Notes: a model not told the origin generated them from the letters alone. 64,000 bases of DNA from UBA4877 sp002399285 (GCA_036771835.1 DAIPGN010000006.1:61260-125259), one strand, 5' to 3'; positions 17,809 to 28,273 are shown, counted from the first letter of the stretch. Translations and numbers: made by a program.

Positions 17809-20589
17809 CTATACAACCCCCAAAACATCCTTTAGGTATCCCTTTAAATACTGTCCGGTATAAGAAGTTTCAATCGCGCTGACCTCCTCCGGCGTACCGG
17901 TGGCTATTACTTCTCCTCCTCTGTCCCCGCCCTCCGGTCCGAGGTCTATAATATAATCGGCCGTCTTGATCACGTCCATATTATGTTCTATAACTATCAC
18001 GGTGTTGCCCCCTTCCACCAGTCTGTCCAGTACATTGAGAAGCATCTGCACATCGGCCGTGTGAAGGCCTGTCGTAGGTTCATCCAATATATACAGCGTC
18101 TTCCCCGTGGGTCTGCGGGATAATTCCGTAGCTAACTTTACCCTTTGGGCCTCGCCACCGGATAATTGGGTAGACGGCTGGCCAAGCTTGATATACCCCA
18201 GCCCGACGTCATAAAGTGTTTGGAGCTTCGCTTTTATCCTGGGTATATTTTCAAAAAACTTCAATGCCTCCTCTACTGTCATATCCAAAATATCCGCTAT
18301 ATTTTTGCCCTTATATTTCACCTCAAGAGTCTCTCTGTTGTACCTCTTGCCCTTGCATACCTCGCACGGTACATACACGTCCGATAGAAAATGCATTTCT
18401 ATGCGGATTATTCCATCTCCTCCGCAGGCTTCACAGCGTCCGCCCTTTACATTGAAGCTGAAACGCCCCGGCTTATATCCTCTCATTTTGGCATCGGGCG
18501 TCTGTGAAAAAATCTCTCTTATAAAATCAAAGACCCCGGTATAGGTTGCCGGATTAGACCTTGGCGTACGCCCTATGGGCGATTGGTCGATGTTTATCAC
18601 CTTATCGAGAAATTCGGTTCCCTCTATGCTGTCATGAGCACCGGCTTCCTCCCTTGCTCCGTTGAGCTCCTTGGCCAGGGCCTTATAAAGTATTTCATTT
18701 ACTAGGCTGCTCTTTCCCGAACCCGAAACGCCGGTCACGCAATTGAATACGCCCATTGGAAAAGACACGTCTATATTTTTAAGGTTGTTTTCCTCCGCTC
18801 CCCTTATAGTCAGCCAATGTTCGTTGGGTTTTCTCCTTTCTTCGGGAACAGGTATGCTCTTCTTTCCGCTCAGATACTGTCCTGTTATCGATCTTTCACA
18901 TTTCTTTATATCGTCAATGGTACCGCACGCAACTATCTCGCCGCCATGACTGCCCGGGCCCGGTCCTACATCCACTATATAGTCCGCCGCATACATCGTT
19001 TCCTCGTCGTGTTCCACAACTATGAGGGTATTTCCAAGATCCCTCAGGTTGAGCAGCGTCTTTAGAAGCCGGCCGTTATCCCTTTGATGAAGCCCTATGC
19101 TTGGCTCATCAAGTATATAGAGAACGCCGACAAGTCCTGAACCTATCTGGCTCGCCAGCCTTATCCTCTGCGATTCTCCTCCGGATAATGTCGCAGCAGC
19201 CCTGGAAAGGGTAAGGTAGTCGAGTCCGACGTCTATCAAGAATCCCAGTCTCGCCTTTATTTCTTTGAATATCTGAGATGCAATGATGTTTTCTCGGTCA
19301 GTCAAAACCAGTGAGTTAAGGAACTTAACAAGATCCCTTATCGACAGTTCCGTCATATCTGAGATATTCATTCCACCTACCGTTACCGCCAAGCTTTCGG
19401 GTTTTAATCTCTTTCCGTGACATGCCGGGCAGGGAGTCGTCCTTAAATAATTAAATATCTCTTCTCTTACAAACCCCGACTTTGTATTCTTAAATCTTGT
19501 TTCCAACTCATTGAGTATACCTTCGTATTGCTCGTCGTCTCCATAGAGAAATTTGTTATATTCCTCCTCAGTCATATCTGCAACGGGTATATAGACATCC
19601 ACACCCATTTTCCTCATGTTGGTGATCATATTGTGATAAGCCATAGTATCCTTGGCATACAGCCATGAACCTATGGCCCCCGAGGTTATGGCCTTGGTCC
19701 TATCCGGTATCAGGAGATTAGGGTCAACCTTAAGATCCGTACCCAATCCGCTGCATACGGGGCAGGCTCCAAAGGGGCTGTTAAAGGAAAACACCCTTGG
19801 GCTCAATTCCTCAATGCTTATGCCGCAGTCGGGGCAGGCATAGTTCTCGCTGAAAAGCCACTCTTCTCCGCCGGTTACTTCTATCATGGCCAGGCCCTCG
19901 GAATGCTTAAGGGCCGTTTCAAGAGAGTCCGTTAGTCTACCCTCTATGCCCGGCCTTACGATAAGTCTGTCGACAATTACCTCTATGGAATGTTTTTTGT
20001 TTTTCTGCAGCTTTACATCCTGATTCACCTCAAAAACCGATCCATCGACACGCATGCGTATAAACCCGCTCTTTTTGATGAGCTCAAATATCTTGGCAAA
20101 CTCGCCTTTTCTGCCTCTTACCAAAGGCGACAGCACCTGTATCTTTGTACCCTGCGGCAGCGACATCACCCTATCCACCATCTGATCCACGGTCTGCTGA
20201 CTTATTTCACGACCACAATTCGGGCAGTGGGGTATCCCTATTCGAGCATACAATAGACGGATGTAGTCGTATATTTCCGTGACGGTGCCTACGGTAGAAC
20301 GCGGGTTCTTGCTGGTGGTTTTCTGATCTATGGATATGGCGGGAGAAAGGCCTTCTATATAGTCCACGTCCGGCTTGTTGGCCTGGCCTAAAAACTGTCT
20401 GGCATAGGCCGATAATGACTCCACATATCTCCTCTGTCCCTCCGCATAAATAGTGTCGAATGCCAAGGACGACTTACCGGAACCGCTGAGTCCGGTAATA
20501 ACGACAAACTTATCTCTCGGTATGGATACGTCTATATTTTTCAGATTATGTTCCCTGGCTCCTTTTACATAGATTTCATCTTTTGACAT
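17809..20589 (-). CDS. uvrA: UvrABC excinuclease subunit A
   Basis: Protein of 926 residues from ATG 20589, preceded by GAGGTG; the in-frame GTG at 20601 lies inside that site. Two ABC ATPase modules: Walker A GLSGSGKSS (33-41) and GVSGSGKSS, signatures LSGGESQRIRLA and LSGGEAQRVKLA, and zinc fingers CPNCGREI and CEACGGDG...CEVC. It scans DNA for lesions and loads UvrB. uvrB is directly upstream. Confidence 0.98.
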   Translation of the reverse strand: MSKDEIYVKGAREHNLKNIDVSIPRDKFVVITGLSGSGKSSLAFDTIYAEGQRRYVESLSAYARQFLGQANKPDVDYIEGLSPAISIDQKTTSKNPRSTVGTVTEIYDYIRLLYARIGIPHCPNCGREISQQTVDQMVDRVMSLPQGTKIQVLSPLVRGRKGEFAKIFELIKKSGFIRMRVDGSVFEVNQDVKLQKNKKHSIEVIVDRLIVRPGIEGRLTDSLETALKHSEGLAMIEVTGGEEWLFSENYACPDCGISIEELSPRVFSFNSPFGACPVCSGLGTDLKVDPNLLIPDRTKAITSGAIGSWLYAKDTMAYHNMITNMRKMGVDVYIPVADMTEEEYNKFLYGDDEQYEGILNELETRFKNTKSGFVREEIFNYLRTTPCPACHGKRLKPESLAVTVGGMNISDMTELSIRDLVKFLNSLVLTDRENIIASQIFKEIKARLGFLIDVGLDYLTLSRAAATLSGGESQRIRLASQIGSGLVGVLYILDEPSIGLHQRDNGRLLKTLLNLRDLGNTLIVVEHDEETMYAADYIVDVGPGPGSHGGEIVACGTIDDIKKCERSITGQYLSGKKSIPVPEERRKPNEHWLTIRGAEENNLKNIDVSFPMGVFNCVTGVSGSGKSSLVNEILYKALAKELNGAREEAGAHDSIEGTEFLDKVINIDQSPIGRTPRSNPATYTGVFDFIREIFSQTPDAKMRGYKPGRFSFNVKGGRCEACGGDGIIRIEMHFLSDVYVPCEVCKGKRYNRETLEVKYKGKNIADILDMTVEEALKFFENIPRIKAKLQTLYDVGLGYIKLGQPSTQLSGGEAQRVKLATELSRRPTGKTLYILDEPTTGLHTADVQMLLNVLDRLVEGGNTVIVIEHNMDVIKTADYIIDLGPEGGDRGGEVIATGTPEEVSAIETSYTGQYLKGYLKDVLGVV

Positions 20590-20652
20590 ACAATTTATCA
20601 CCTCAGATTTAAGTCACAGGCGGACTATCGTTATATTGTAAAAATACCATCT

Positions 20653-22650
20653 TTATTTTTTTGAAAGGAGCTTTTTTAGATCCATCATCTTATCCCGCAG
20701 CTCTATAGCCTTTTCAAATTGCAACTCCTTTGCGGCGGCCATCATCTGATCTTCAAGAAAATTGATGGTTACCATCAACTCTTCTTTATTCACAGGCTTT
20801 CTGCCATAAGACTTTGCCTTGCCCGTATTATAATCGCCTTTGGACTCGCTCACCTTTGTCATGGCAAGTATGTCCCTTACCCCCTTATGAACGGAGGTAG
20901 GCGTAATATTATTCTCTATGTTATAACGTACCTGTATCTCTCTTCTCCTACTAGTCTCGTCGATTGCCCTTTTCATAGAATCCGTTATTACATCCGCATA
21001 CATTATGACCCGGCCCTCAACGTTTCGTGCTGCCCTACCAGACGTCTGGATCAGGGATACTTCCGATCTTAAAAAGCCCTCCTTATCGGCATCCAATATA
21101 GCCACCAGCTCTACTTCGGGAAGATCCAGGCCTTCTCTTAAGAGATTTATGCCGACCAACACGTCAAATTTGCCCAGCCTTAAGTCCCGTATTATCTCCA
21201 TTCTCTCCAAGGCATCTATATCCGAATGCATATACCTCACCCTTATGCCTATGTTCTTTAAATAATCGGTAAGATCCTCGGCCATACGTTTTGTTAATGT
21301 GGTCACAAGGACCCTGTGTCCCTTCTTCGACGTCTTCCTTATTTCCGCCACCAGATCGTCTATCTGTCCCGTTACCGGCCGGACGTCTATCGACGGATCG
21401 ACGAGCCCCGTGGGTCTTATTATCTGTTCGACGACCTGCTGCGAATGCTCTAGTTCAAAGGGTCCCGGAGTAGCGGATACAAACACCACCTGATTTATCT
21501 TTTTCACAAACTCGTCAAACTTTAGCGGTCTGTTATCATATGCCGACGGCATTCTGAAACCATGCTCCACCAAAGAATCTTTTCTCGACCTGTCGCCGTT
21601 ATACATAGCCCTCAGCTGAGGGATGGTCTCATGGGACTCGTCGATAAAGAGCAAAAAATCATCGGGAAAATAATCTATGAGGGTATATGGCGCGCTGCCC
21701 GGCGACCTACCCGACAGATGCCGGGAATAGTTTTCTATTCCCTTGCAGTAGCCCATTTCCTGAAGCATTTCCAGATCAAACATAGTCCGCTGTTTTAATC
21801 TTTCCGCCTCCAATATTTTTCCATCATCCTTAAGTTTTTCATACCAACTCTCAAACTCCTCCTGTATACTGTTTATGGCATTCCTCAATTTTTCCTGAGT
21901 TGTGGCATAATGCGATGCGGGAAGTATGGAAACATGGCGCAGGTCTCCCAGAATCTCTCCCGTCAAAACATCTATCTCAGTGAGCCTGTCTATCTCGTCG
22001 CCAAAGAATTCGATTCTTATAGCCTTATTTGTAGATGAAGCGGGAAACACCTCGATGGTATCTCCTTTGACTCTGAACTTGCCTCTTGAAAAGTCAATGT
22101 CATTCCTGTCATAATGTATGTTCACGAGATGTTTCAATACCTCATCCCTGTCCTTATTCATACCCGGCCTCAGTGAAAGCACCAAATCCCTGTAATCGGA
22201 AGGATCACCCAAGCCATATATACATGATACGCTGGCTACTATTATGACATCACGTCTTTCAAACAATGCCGCCGTAGCCGAGTGCCGCATCTTATCTATC
22301 TCGTCATTTATAGAAGCATCTTTTTCTATATATAGATCAGACTCGGGGACATACGCCTCAGGCTGATAGTAATCATAATAGCTGACAAAGTACTCTACGG
22401 CATTCTCAGGAAAAAATTCCTTAAACTCACTGCATAGCTGCGCCGCAAGAGTTTTATTGTGTGCCAGCACAAGTGTCGGCTTCTGAACTCTTTGAATAAT
22501 GTTGGCCATGGTAAATGTTTTGCCTGACCCTGTCACTCCCAGCATTGTCTGGTATTTCATACCATCGTCTATTCCCCGCGAGAGTCCGTCTATTGCCTGT
22601 GGCTGATCTCCCCTCACCGTATAATCACTAACTAATTTGAATTCTCCCAT
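20653..22650 (-). CDS. uvrB: UvrABC excinuclease subunit B
   Basis: Protein of 665 residues, full length. Walker A GVTGSGKT (residues 38-45), the DNA-clamping beta-hairpin YYDYYQPEAYVP near residue 92, helicase motifs DESHE and TSGRAARN, and the C-terminal UVR coiled coil (FEKAIELRDKMMDLKKLL) that recruits UvrC. GGTGAAAG precedes the ATG. Confidence 0.98.
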   Translation of the reverse strand: MGEFKLVSDYTVRGDQPQAIDGLSRGIDDGMKYQTMLGVTGSGKTFTMANIIQRVQKPTLVLAHNKTLAAQLCSEFKEFFPENAVEYFVSYYDYYQPEAYVPESDLYIEKDASINDEIDKMRHSATAALFERRDVIIVASVSCIYGLGDPSDYRDLVLSLRPGMNKDRDEVLKHLVNIHYDRNDIDFSRGKFRVKGDTIEVFPASSTNKAIRIEFFGDEIDRLTEIDVLTGEILGDLRHVSILPASHYATTQEKLRNAINSIQEEFESWYEKLKDDGKILEAERLKQRTMFDLEMLQEMGYCKGIENYSRHLSGRSPGSAPYTLIDYFPDDFLLFIDESHETIPQLRAMYNGDRSRKDSLVEHGFRMPSAYDNRPLKFDEFVKKINQVVFVSATPGPFELEHSQQVVEQIIRPTGLVDPSIDVRPVTGQIDDLVAEIRKTSKKGHRVLVTTLTKRMAEDLTDYLKNIGIRVRYMHSDIDALERMEIIRDLRLGKFDVLVGINLLREGLDLPEVELVAILDADKEGFLRSEVSLIQTSGRAARNVEGRVIMYADVITDSMKRAIDETSRRREIQVRYNIENNITPTSVHKGVRDILAMTKVSESKGDYNTGKAKSYGRKPVNKEELMVTINFLEDQMMAAAKELQFEKAIELRDKMMDLKKLLSKK

Positions 22651-22682
22651 ACTTTCACCGCCATTTAAAATAACCTATTATT

Positions 22683-22695
22683 TTATTATACCATA
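22683..22695 (-). promoter_or_regulatory. Extended -10 promoter of uvrB
   Basis: Minus strand TGGTATAAT, an extended -10 element about 35 bases before the uvrB ATG. No good -35 and no obvious LexA/DinR box was recognised here. Confidence 0.45.
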
Positions 22696-22720
22696 TTAGG
22701 CAACTATATATAAAATCAAT

Positions 22721-22738
22721 CAAAAAGAGGCCCCCTCT
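22721..22738 (-). terminator. Intrinsic terminator after the PDZ-protein gene
   Basis: Minus-strand stem AGAGG-GGG-CCTCT followed by TTTTTG directly after the stop of the PDZ gene. Short stem, moderate strength. Confidence 0.55.
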
Positions 22739-22740
22739 CG

Positions 22741-23985
22741 TCAATGGCGGCCCCATTTCTTCCTGATTTTTTCACTTACCTTTTCTAATACGGACGGCGC
22801 TTCGGAAACTATAAATGACGGCGGATTCTCCTTAGGTACAAAAAGGATTCCCAGTTGCCTTACACCATTTTTGTAGTCGCTGTATTCCAACGATTTAGCG
22901 GTTCCGTTCGGATCGACTGCATCAACATATATGTGCGGCTCCGTTTCGCAGAGGACGTTCTTGATGTCCGTTTCACTGTCTATCCGCATACCGTTAATGC
23001 CGACTATAACATCCCCCGGACCAAGGCCCATCTTATCTGCCGCCTGCCCCCTCATTACCTCCAATATTCTCATGCCTCTCTCGGGCGCCACGTACAAGGG
23101 TTCGCCTTTGTCCTCCACATATCTTCCATATAAGATCAAGGCCTCATGACCTATCGGCGCAAAGAGAGCGGCAATATACTTCATTATCGTACTGTTCGCC
23201 GCAAAGACGGATAAAGTTATCAGTATTATGCTGAATCCCAAAAGCCTGATTGCAGAATCCCTGCTCCTTTTTTCCGGTGTTCCGGTAAGAACTATATCGC
23301 CATACCCCAGGGCAGCGATACCGTTCATGATAACGAACACCGTGCTCTGCGTGACCCCCGGGAGCCGAATGAGCGGCCACCAATCAGGCGTTTCGATCGT
23401 TCCGCCGTTTAGAAATGGTCCCGAATAAAGCACAAGCATCAATATAGGTATCGGCCAAAATCTTTGCAGATTGAAACCTCCCACGATACTGCCGTCCTTT
23501 CGCTCCACAAAGATGGGCAATCTATCCCTGTGCCCGTCGAGCCATATGAGGAGACTTTCCATCAGGTGAAGCACTCCCACCAATGCCATCAGGCCGGCAA
23601 CATTTATTTTGGGATATCCGAAAATCAAGCTTATCAGAGAAATGAGGCCCCCGGCATATGAAAAACAGATATACCGGGGATTTATAAGCATCAGGAGTAT
23701 GGCCAGCGGCCAGACATACTCCAATCCCGATTGATCCATGGTCACTCCAAGAAACACCATTATAAAGCTGCCTATAAGTCCCCCCAAGAGCCCGAAGAAA
23801 ACGGAGTCCATCACCCTCTCCTTTATAGGGTACTGGACAGTTCCCAGAATGTCTTTCTCCATACTGACGGTCCTGCGGTATTGAAAGTACACTAAGAGAA
23901 CGACCACCCAAAATAATGGCTGAATCAAGGTAAGCGAGTAGGTTTTTATTATGAGCCAAGCCATCTTCAGAAGTTTTGATAACAT
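22741..23985 (-). CDS. Polytopic membrane protein with C-terminal PDZ domain
   Basis: Protein of 414 residues from ATG 23985 (AGGTGATAG before it). About eight hydrophobic segments fill residues 10-300, followed by a PDZ domain near 310-395 (YVAPERGMRILEVMRG, GLGPGDVIVGINGMRIDSETD). Such PDZ membrane proteins sit beside ctpA in many Clostridia, and the ctpA stop overlaps the region of this start, so they are coupled. Function unknown; a role in recognising or presenting C-termini at the membrane is inference. Confidence 0.82.
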   Translation of the reverse strand: MLSKLLKMAWLIIKTYSLTLIQPLFWVVVLLVYFQYRRTVSMEKDILGTVQYPIKERVMDSVFFGLLGGLIGSFIMVFLGVTMDQSGLEYVWPLAILLMLINPRYICFSYAGGLISLISLIFGYPKINVAGLMALVGVLHLMESLLIWLDGHRDRLPIFVERKDGSIVGGFNLQRFWPIPILMLVLYSGPFLNGGTIETPDWWPLIRLPGVTQSTVFVIMNGIAALGYGDIVLTGTPEKRSRDSAIRLLGFSIILITLSVFAANSTIMKYIAALFAPIGHEALILYGRYVEDKGEPLYVAPERGMRILEVMRGQAADKMGLGPGDVIVGINGMRIDSETDIKNVLCETEPHIYVDAVDPNGTAKSLEYSDYKNGVRQLGILFVPKENPPSFIVSEAPSVLEKVSEKIRKKWGRH

Positions 23986-23990
23986 AACTA

Positions 23991-25196
23991 TCACCTGCTT
24001 ATTTTCTGTTTCAATACCTCTACCGCCTTGATCAACTGGGTATCCTTATCTTTCGGAATATTTGACTCCTGCTGCAGCTCTTCCGGAAGCTGCACGACCA
24101 CGTCGGGTGTTATCCCCTTGCCCTGTATGTCGGTGCCCTTCGGCGTATAGTATTTTGCAATTGTATATTTGAGACCTGAACCGTCATCAAATTTATATGT
24201 GGTTTGAACCAGACCCTTTCCAAAAGTCTTGGTTCCAATCAGCGTACCTGCGCCATTGTCCCTTATGGCGCCGGATAGTATCTCAGAAGCACTTGCACTC
24301 CCGCCGTTCACTAAAACGACCAGCGGAAGGCCAAGCGATTTAGCGTCGGAGTAGCTATAGTCCTTCTTACCATCTCTGTATTCAGTATATACAACGGTCC
24401 CCTTGGGAAGAATTTCATCCGCAATGTTCACACATACATTCAGCAGACCGCCGGGATTATCTCTTAGGTCAATTATCAATCCCTTGATATTTTGTGACTT
24501 AAGTTTATTCACGGCATTTTTAAAGTCCTCGTCCGAGTGCTCGTCGAACATGGTCAGTCTTATATATCCAATATCATCGTTGAGCTTTTCATAACTCACG
24601 GTCTCCAATTTTATAATGGCTCTTTTTATATTAAAATCCAGAGGCTGTTTTGCCCCTTCCCTCGTAATGGTGACCTTCACAGTCGTCCCGGCCTTGCCCT
24701 TCATCATAGCTACGGCGGCATCCAGGTCCTTTCCGGATACCTTCTTATTATCCACTTCGGTTATGATATCCAGCGCTCTTATGCCTGCCGTCTCGGCAGG
24801 GGAACCTTTTATAGGAGAGACCACGACAATATTTCCCTTATCATCGGCAGATACCACCAAACCGACTCCGGCATAGTTGCCGGTAGTCTCAGTCATAAAA
24901 TCGCTGTATTCTTTCTCTGTCATATACACGGTGTACGGGTCGTTCAGGGAAGCTGCCATGCCCTTAAAGGCCCCATCGTACAATTTGTTTGTATCCACAT
25001 CGGAAACATATCCCTTACTCAATATGGTCTTTATATCATTCAATTTTTTGAATGCCTGTAAATTATCATAATCGCGTCCCGAAAGCACAACCGAACCGCC
25101 GGGCAATGGCAGCGGCACAAAGCTGATCAATGCGACGGCAGCGACAAATCCTACCAAAACAAGAGCAATATCCTTTATGAAATTTTTGTTTCGCAC
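23991..25196 (-). CDS. ctpA: Carboxyl-terminal processing protease (S41)
   Basis: Protein of 401 residues with an N-terminal membrane anchor (IALVLVGFVAAVALISFV), a PDZ domain (about 103-190, YAGVGLVVSADDKGNIVVV) and the S41 core. Ser302 in SASASE and Lys327 in TFGKG form the Ser-Lys dyad with the 25-residue spacing seen in Tsp and CtpB. It cleaves exported or membrane proteins at C-terminal tails. It precedes the PDZ membrane protein and follows the M23 hydrolase after a terminator. Confidence 0.94.
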   Translation of the reverse strand: MRNKNFIKDIALVLVGFVAAVALISFVPLPLPGGSVVLSGRDYDNLQAFKKLNDIKTILSKGYVSDVDTNKLYDGAFKGMAASLNDPYTVYMTEKEYSDFMTETTGNYAGVGLVVSADDKGNIVVVSPIKGSPAETAGIRALDIITEVDNKKVSGKDLDAAVAMMKGKAGTTVKVTITREGAKQPLDFNIKRAIIKLETVSYEKLNDDIGYIRLTMFDEHSDEDFKNAVNKLKSQNIKGLIIDLRDNPGGLLNVCVNIADEILPKGTVVYTEYRDGKKDYSYSDAKSLGLPLVVLVNGGSASASEILSGAIRDNGAGTLIGTKTFGKGLVQTTYKFDDGSGLKYTIAKYYTPKGTDIQGKGITPDVVVQLPEELQQESNIPKDKDTQLIKAVEVLKQKISR

Positions 25197-25265
25197 ACAA
25201 TATCACCTCTAAAAAATGTATGTAAGTACATTTACACTTACCATAAGATTATACAATATTATCAA

Positions 25266-25296
25266 TAAAAAAAATAGGTACTGTATGTACCTATTT
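25266..25296 (-). terminator. Intrinsic terminator after the M23 hydrolase gene
   Basis: Minus-strand stem AAATAGGTAC / GTACCTATTT (10 bp, loop ATACA) followed by a run of T. It ends the ftsE-ftsX-M23 operon before ctpA. Confidence 0.8.
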
Positions 25297-25357
25297 CCAG
25301 ACCGGTGACAAAGCGGCAGTCCGGCCTGTCAATAATCCAAATATTTACTTTATGCAC

Positions 25358-26494
25358 CTATTTCAGATACGGCATGGGATCGACCGGCGTACCGTTCTTC
25401 CTGACCTCAAAATGTACATGCGACCCGGTGGCAAGCCCGGTGCTCCCGGCTTTTGCTATCTGTTCCCCTTTTGTTACCTTATCCCCCACTTTTACCAGCA
25501 ACTTAGAGTTATGGCCATACAGAGTCGAAAGCCCGCTGCCGTGATCGATAATTACCGCATTGCCATAGCCTCCATAAGAACCTGCAAATATCACCTCGCC
25601 GTCGGCAGCTGCTAAAACCCTGCTTCCGGTAGCTGTAGCCAAATCCACCCCCGTATGTAATTTTTTTGTCTTTAGTATCGGATGCGTCCTCCAGCCGTAC
25701 GGATCAGAAATTCTGGTATAGTCCGGCGCCGGCCAGCCAAGCGCGCCGCCGCCATATGTCAGTTTGGACTTTGCCTGTAGCTTTTTTATCATATTACCTA
25801 TCTCGGCAGATTCCTTCTCAGCCATATCCAGCTCATTTTCCAGTTGACCCTTTTGTGCATCCAGTCTGCTTACAAGCAAATTCCTGTCCGTTTCCTGATT
25901 TTTTAAATCCCTCTTCCTCGAATCTATCTGACTCTTGGTCGACAACAGCTGAGCCCTTTGATCAAGAAGATCTTGTTTTACCTTTTCTATAACGTCCCTC
26001 TTGTCCTTCATTTCTTCAAGTAAATTGTTATCATACTTAATGACCCTCTGTATCATATCCAGGCGGGAAATAAAGTCGCTGAAATTAGTGGAATCGAGCA
26101 ATACCTCCACGTAACCTGTCGGTCCGTTTATATACATCGCCCTTAGCCTTTCTTTATAAAGGCCGTCCTCTTTATCAAGAGAATCCTGTGCTTGTTCCAA
26201 ATCGCTTTGTGTCTTTTCACAATTTTGCTGGATCTGGTTCAGTTGTACCTGCAGAGTTTCCAGTTTAGAATTGGTATCGGTTATTTTTTGGTCAAGTTCT
26301 TCCAATTCTTTAAGACACTGGTCCTTTTGTTTAACTACGGTATTGATTTGTACCTTTGTACTTTTGATTTTTTTATCAACGGTCTGCTTTTGTTTTGTAT
26401 AATCATTCAGCGTATCGGCGCTGGCAGTACCGAGAAACAATGTAATTGCGACTGCGGTAACTGTAAACGCCGAAAATAGTCTTTTGAATTTCAT
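25358..26494 (-). CDS. Murein hydrolase with coiled coil and M23 (LytM) peptidase domain, EnvC/PcsB-like
   Basis: Protein of 378 residues from ATG 26494, which has GGGGAGG 9 bases upstream. Signal peptide (AFTVTAVAITLFLGTASA) then a long coiled coil (about 25-235) and a C-terminal M23 domain. The zinc ligands are present (HTGVD and HVHFE), so unlike E. coli EnvC it may itself be catalytic. Its place just after ftsX matches FtsEX-controlled coiled-coil hydrolases such as CwlO and PcsB. It would cut peptidoglycan cross-links at the cell surface. Confidence 0.92.
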   Translation of the reverse strand: MKFKRLFSAFTVTAVAITLFLGTASADTLNDYTKQKQTVDKKIKSTKVQINTVVKQKDQCLKELEELDQKITDTNSKLETLQVQLNQIQQNCEKTQSDLEQAQDSLDKEDGLYKERLRAMYINGPTGYVEVLLDSTNFSDFISRLDMIQRVIKYDNNLLEEMKDKRDVIEKVKQDLLDQRAQLLSTKSQIDSRKRDLKNQETDRNLLVSRLDAQKGQLENELDMAEKESAEIGNMIKKLQAKSKLTYGGGALGWPAPDYTRISDPYGWRTHPILKTKKLHTGVDLATATGSRVLAAADGEVIFAGSYGGYGNAVIIDHGSGLSTLYGHNSKLLVKVGDKVTKGEQIAKAGSTGLATGSHVHFEVRKNGTPVDPMPYLK

Positions 26495-26515
26495 CTGTTG
26501 CAACCTCCCCATGGA

Positions 26516-27403
26516 TTAAGCTTTAAGAAATTTTCGTATAGAAAGCGTACTCCCCATTATCCCAATTATAAGGCCAATTGAAAAAAGTATCGGAAAGGCA
26601 CTGTTTATAATTGTAGCAGAAGGCAGAAGTCCGAATACGAACATACTTGTCGCCATATATCTTACCGCATAGCCATAACCCACTTTCAACACCGCCAGAG
26701 CTACTGCAGTGCCTATGATACCCAAAACGGCTCCTTCTATTATAAACGGCCATCGTATAAACCAATCGGTCGCACCCACATACCTCATTATGGTGATTTC
26801 TCTCCGCCTTGCATAAACGGCTGTCCGGATAGTGTTATAAATGATCACTATAGATATTACAACAAGCACCGCAATGAGTATCAGGCTTACAATACGTATT
26901 ATGTAGGTAACATTCAGTATCTTGTCCACGATATCCTTGCCATACTCAACTTGATCAATCCCATCCATAGTTTTAAGCGCTTTTGCCACATTATCCATAT
27001 ACTCAGGCGATGTTGTACTTATGGTAAATGAAGCGGGCATCGGGTTATCGTCCTCAAGACCTGTCAAAAGATCGCCTCTGTCGCCTAGTTGACTTTTAAA
27101 ATTCTTTAAAGCCGCTTCTTTAGATTCATACTTTACTTCTTTGATTCCCTGCAAGGTTTTGATCCTTCCATCCAATACGTCTATCTTTTCCTTACTTAAG
27201 TCATCCTTTAAAAATGCTCTTATCTGTAGCTGAGATTCCACTTGAGACGCAATATTGTCAACGTTCAATATCAATGTCAAAAATATGCCGAGCATAAAGA
27301 GGGCGGCTATGACGGATGTAATTGAAGCCAATGTCATCATCTTGTTATGTCTGAGGTTATAAAAACCCTCTTTAAAATAATATCCCATATTATTTAGCGA
27401 CAT
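26516..27403 (-). CDS. ftsX: Cell division ABC-type protein FtsX
   Basis: Protein of 295 residues from ATG 27403, which overlaps the end of ftsE by 14 bases; ATG 27388 is possible but has no ribosome-binding site. Topology is typical: one N-terminal membrane helix, an extracellular domain (about 45-165) and three C-terminal helices with YNTIRTAVYARRREITIMRY, the conserved cytoplasmic loop. It passes the ATPase signal of FtsE to an outside hydrolase, very likely the M23 protein encoded next. Confidence 0.95.
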   Translation of the reverse strand: MSLNNMGYYFKEGFYNLRHNKMMTLASITSVIAALFMLGIFLTLILNVDNIASQVESQLQIRAFLKDDLSKEKIDVLDGRIKTLQGIKEVKYESKEAALKNFKSQLGDRGDLLTGLEDDNPMPASFTISTTSPEYMDNVAKALKTMDGIDQVEYGKDIVDKILNVTYIIRIVSLILIAVLVVISIVIIYNTIRTAVYARRREITIMRYVGATDWFIRWPFIIEGAVLGIIGTAVALAVLKVGYGYAVRYMATSMFVFGLLPSATIINSAFPILFSIGLIIGIMGSTLSIRKFLKA

Positions 27404-28079
27404 TACTGTATACACCCCTTGTCTCATCCCTTACGATATTGCCCTTATTAAGCGATATGACACGTTTTTTCAAGCTTGTGACTATATCCTTGGCATGAGT
27501 CGCCACCAATACAGTAGTGCCTCTTCTGTTTATCTCACTGATAAGATCGATTATTCCCCACGCGGTATCGGGATCAAGATTACCAGTCGGCTCGTCAGCT
27601 ATAAAAACCGTCGGTTTATTTACAAGGGCTCTGGCTATGGCAGTTCTCTGCTGTTCGCCGCCGGACAATTCCTGTGGATACCTGTATGCTTTATCCGATA
27701 ATCCCACTAGAGACAAAACCATGGGGACCTGTTTCCTTATTGTACTTCCATGCACCCCAGTAACTAAAAGCGCAAAAGCCACATTATCATACACCGTCTT
27801 TTCAGGCAGAAGCTTATAATCTTGAAAAACCACTCCAAGCTTTCTCCTATAATATGGTATAACCGCAGGTTTCATATGTACTACATCATATCCGTTTACT
27901 ACGATGTTACCGCCCGACGGATTTTCTTCTTTCAATAAGAGTTTTAAAATAGTCGATTTACCCGCACCGCTTGGTCCCACCAAAAATGCAAATTCGCCCT
28001 TCTCTATAAAAAAGCTTATATCACTAAGCGCAATTACATTCCCCGAATATTTTTTTGATACTCCTTTGAATTCAATCAT
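27390..28079 (-). CDS. ftsE: Cell division ATP-binding protein FtsE
   Basis: Protein of 229 residues from ATG 28079, with GGAGG 7 bases before it. Walker A GPSGAGKST (35-43), Q-loop VVFQDYKLL, signature LSGGEQQR, Walker B VFIADEPTGNLD. The KxxLLP-type features fit FtsE. It energises FtsX at the inner face of the membrane. Confidence 0.97.
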   Translation of the reverse strand: MIEFKGVSKKYSGNVIALSDISFFIEKGEFAFLVGPSGAGKSTILKLLLKEENPSGGNIVVNGYDVVHMKPAVIPYYRRKLGVVFQDYKLLPEKTVYDNVAFALLVTGVHGSTIRKQVPMVLSLVGLSDKAYRYPQELSGGEQQRTAIARALVNKPTVFIADEPTGNLDPDTAWGIIDLISEINRRGTTVLVATHAKDIVTSLKKRVISLNKGNIVRDETRGVYSNVAK

Positions 28080-28109
28080 TAGTAAACCTCCAGATTGCAT
28101 AGTAACATG

Positions 28110-28138
28110 TATATACTTATTTCTTCATTTTTAATCAA
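28110..28138 (-). promoter_or_regulatory. Promoter of the ftsE-ftsX operon
   Basis: Minus strand TTGATT (28138-28133), 17-base spacer, TATATA (28115-28110), about 30 bases before the ftsE start. Confidence 0.55.
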
Positions 28139-28273
28139 ATTCCTTCTTGAAATGATAAAAATTTTGCTAGTATTTGTTGGAAAATGCATGTGGATAAATA
28201 TGTTTAAATTGTTAATAACTTACATTGAATATTTACCCTATGTTTGGAAAAGTATATATTCGAGGTGAATTAT

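Noticed and set aside
18166..18544. Several short plus-strand frames within uvrA
   Set aside because: Shadows of uvrA without start signals.
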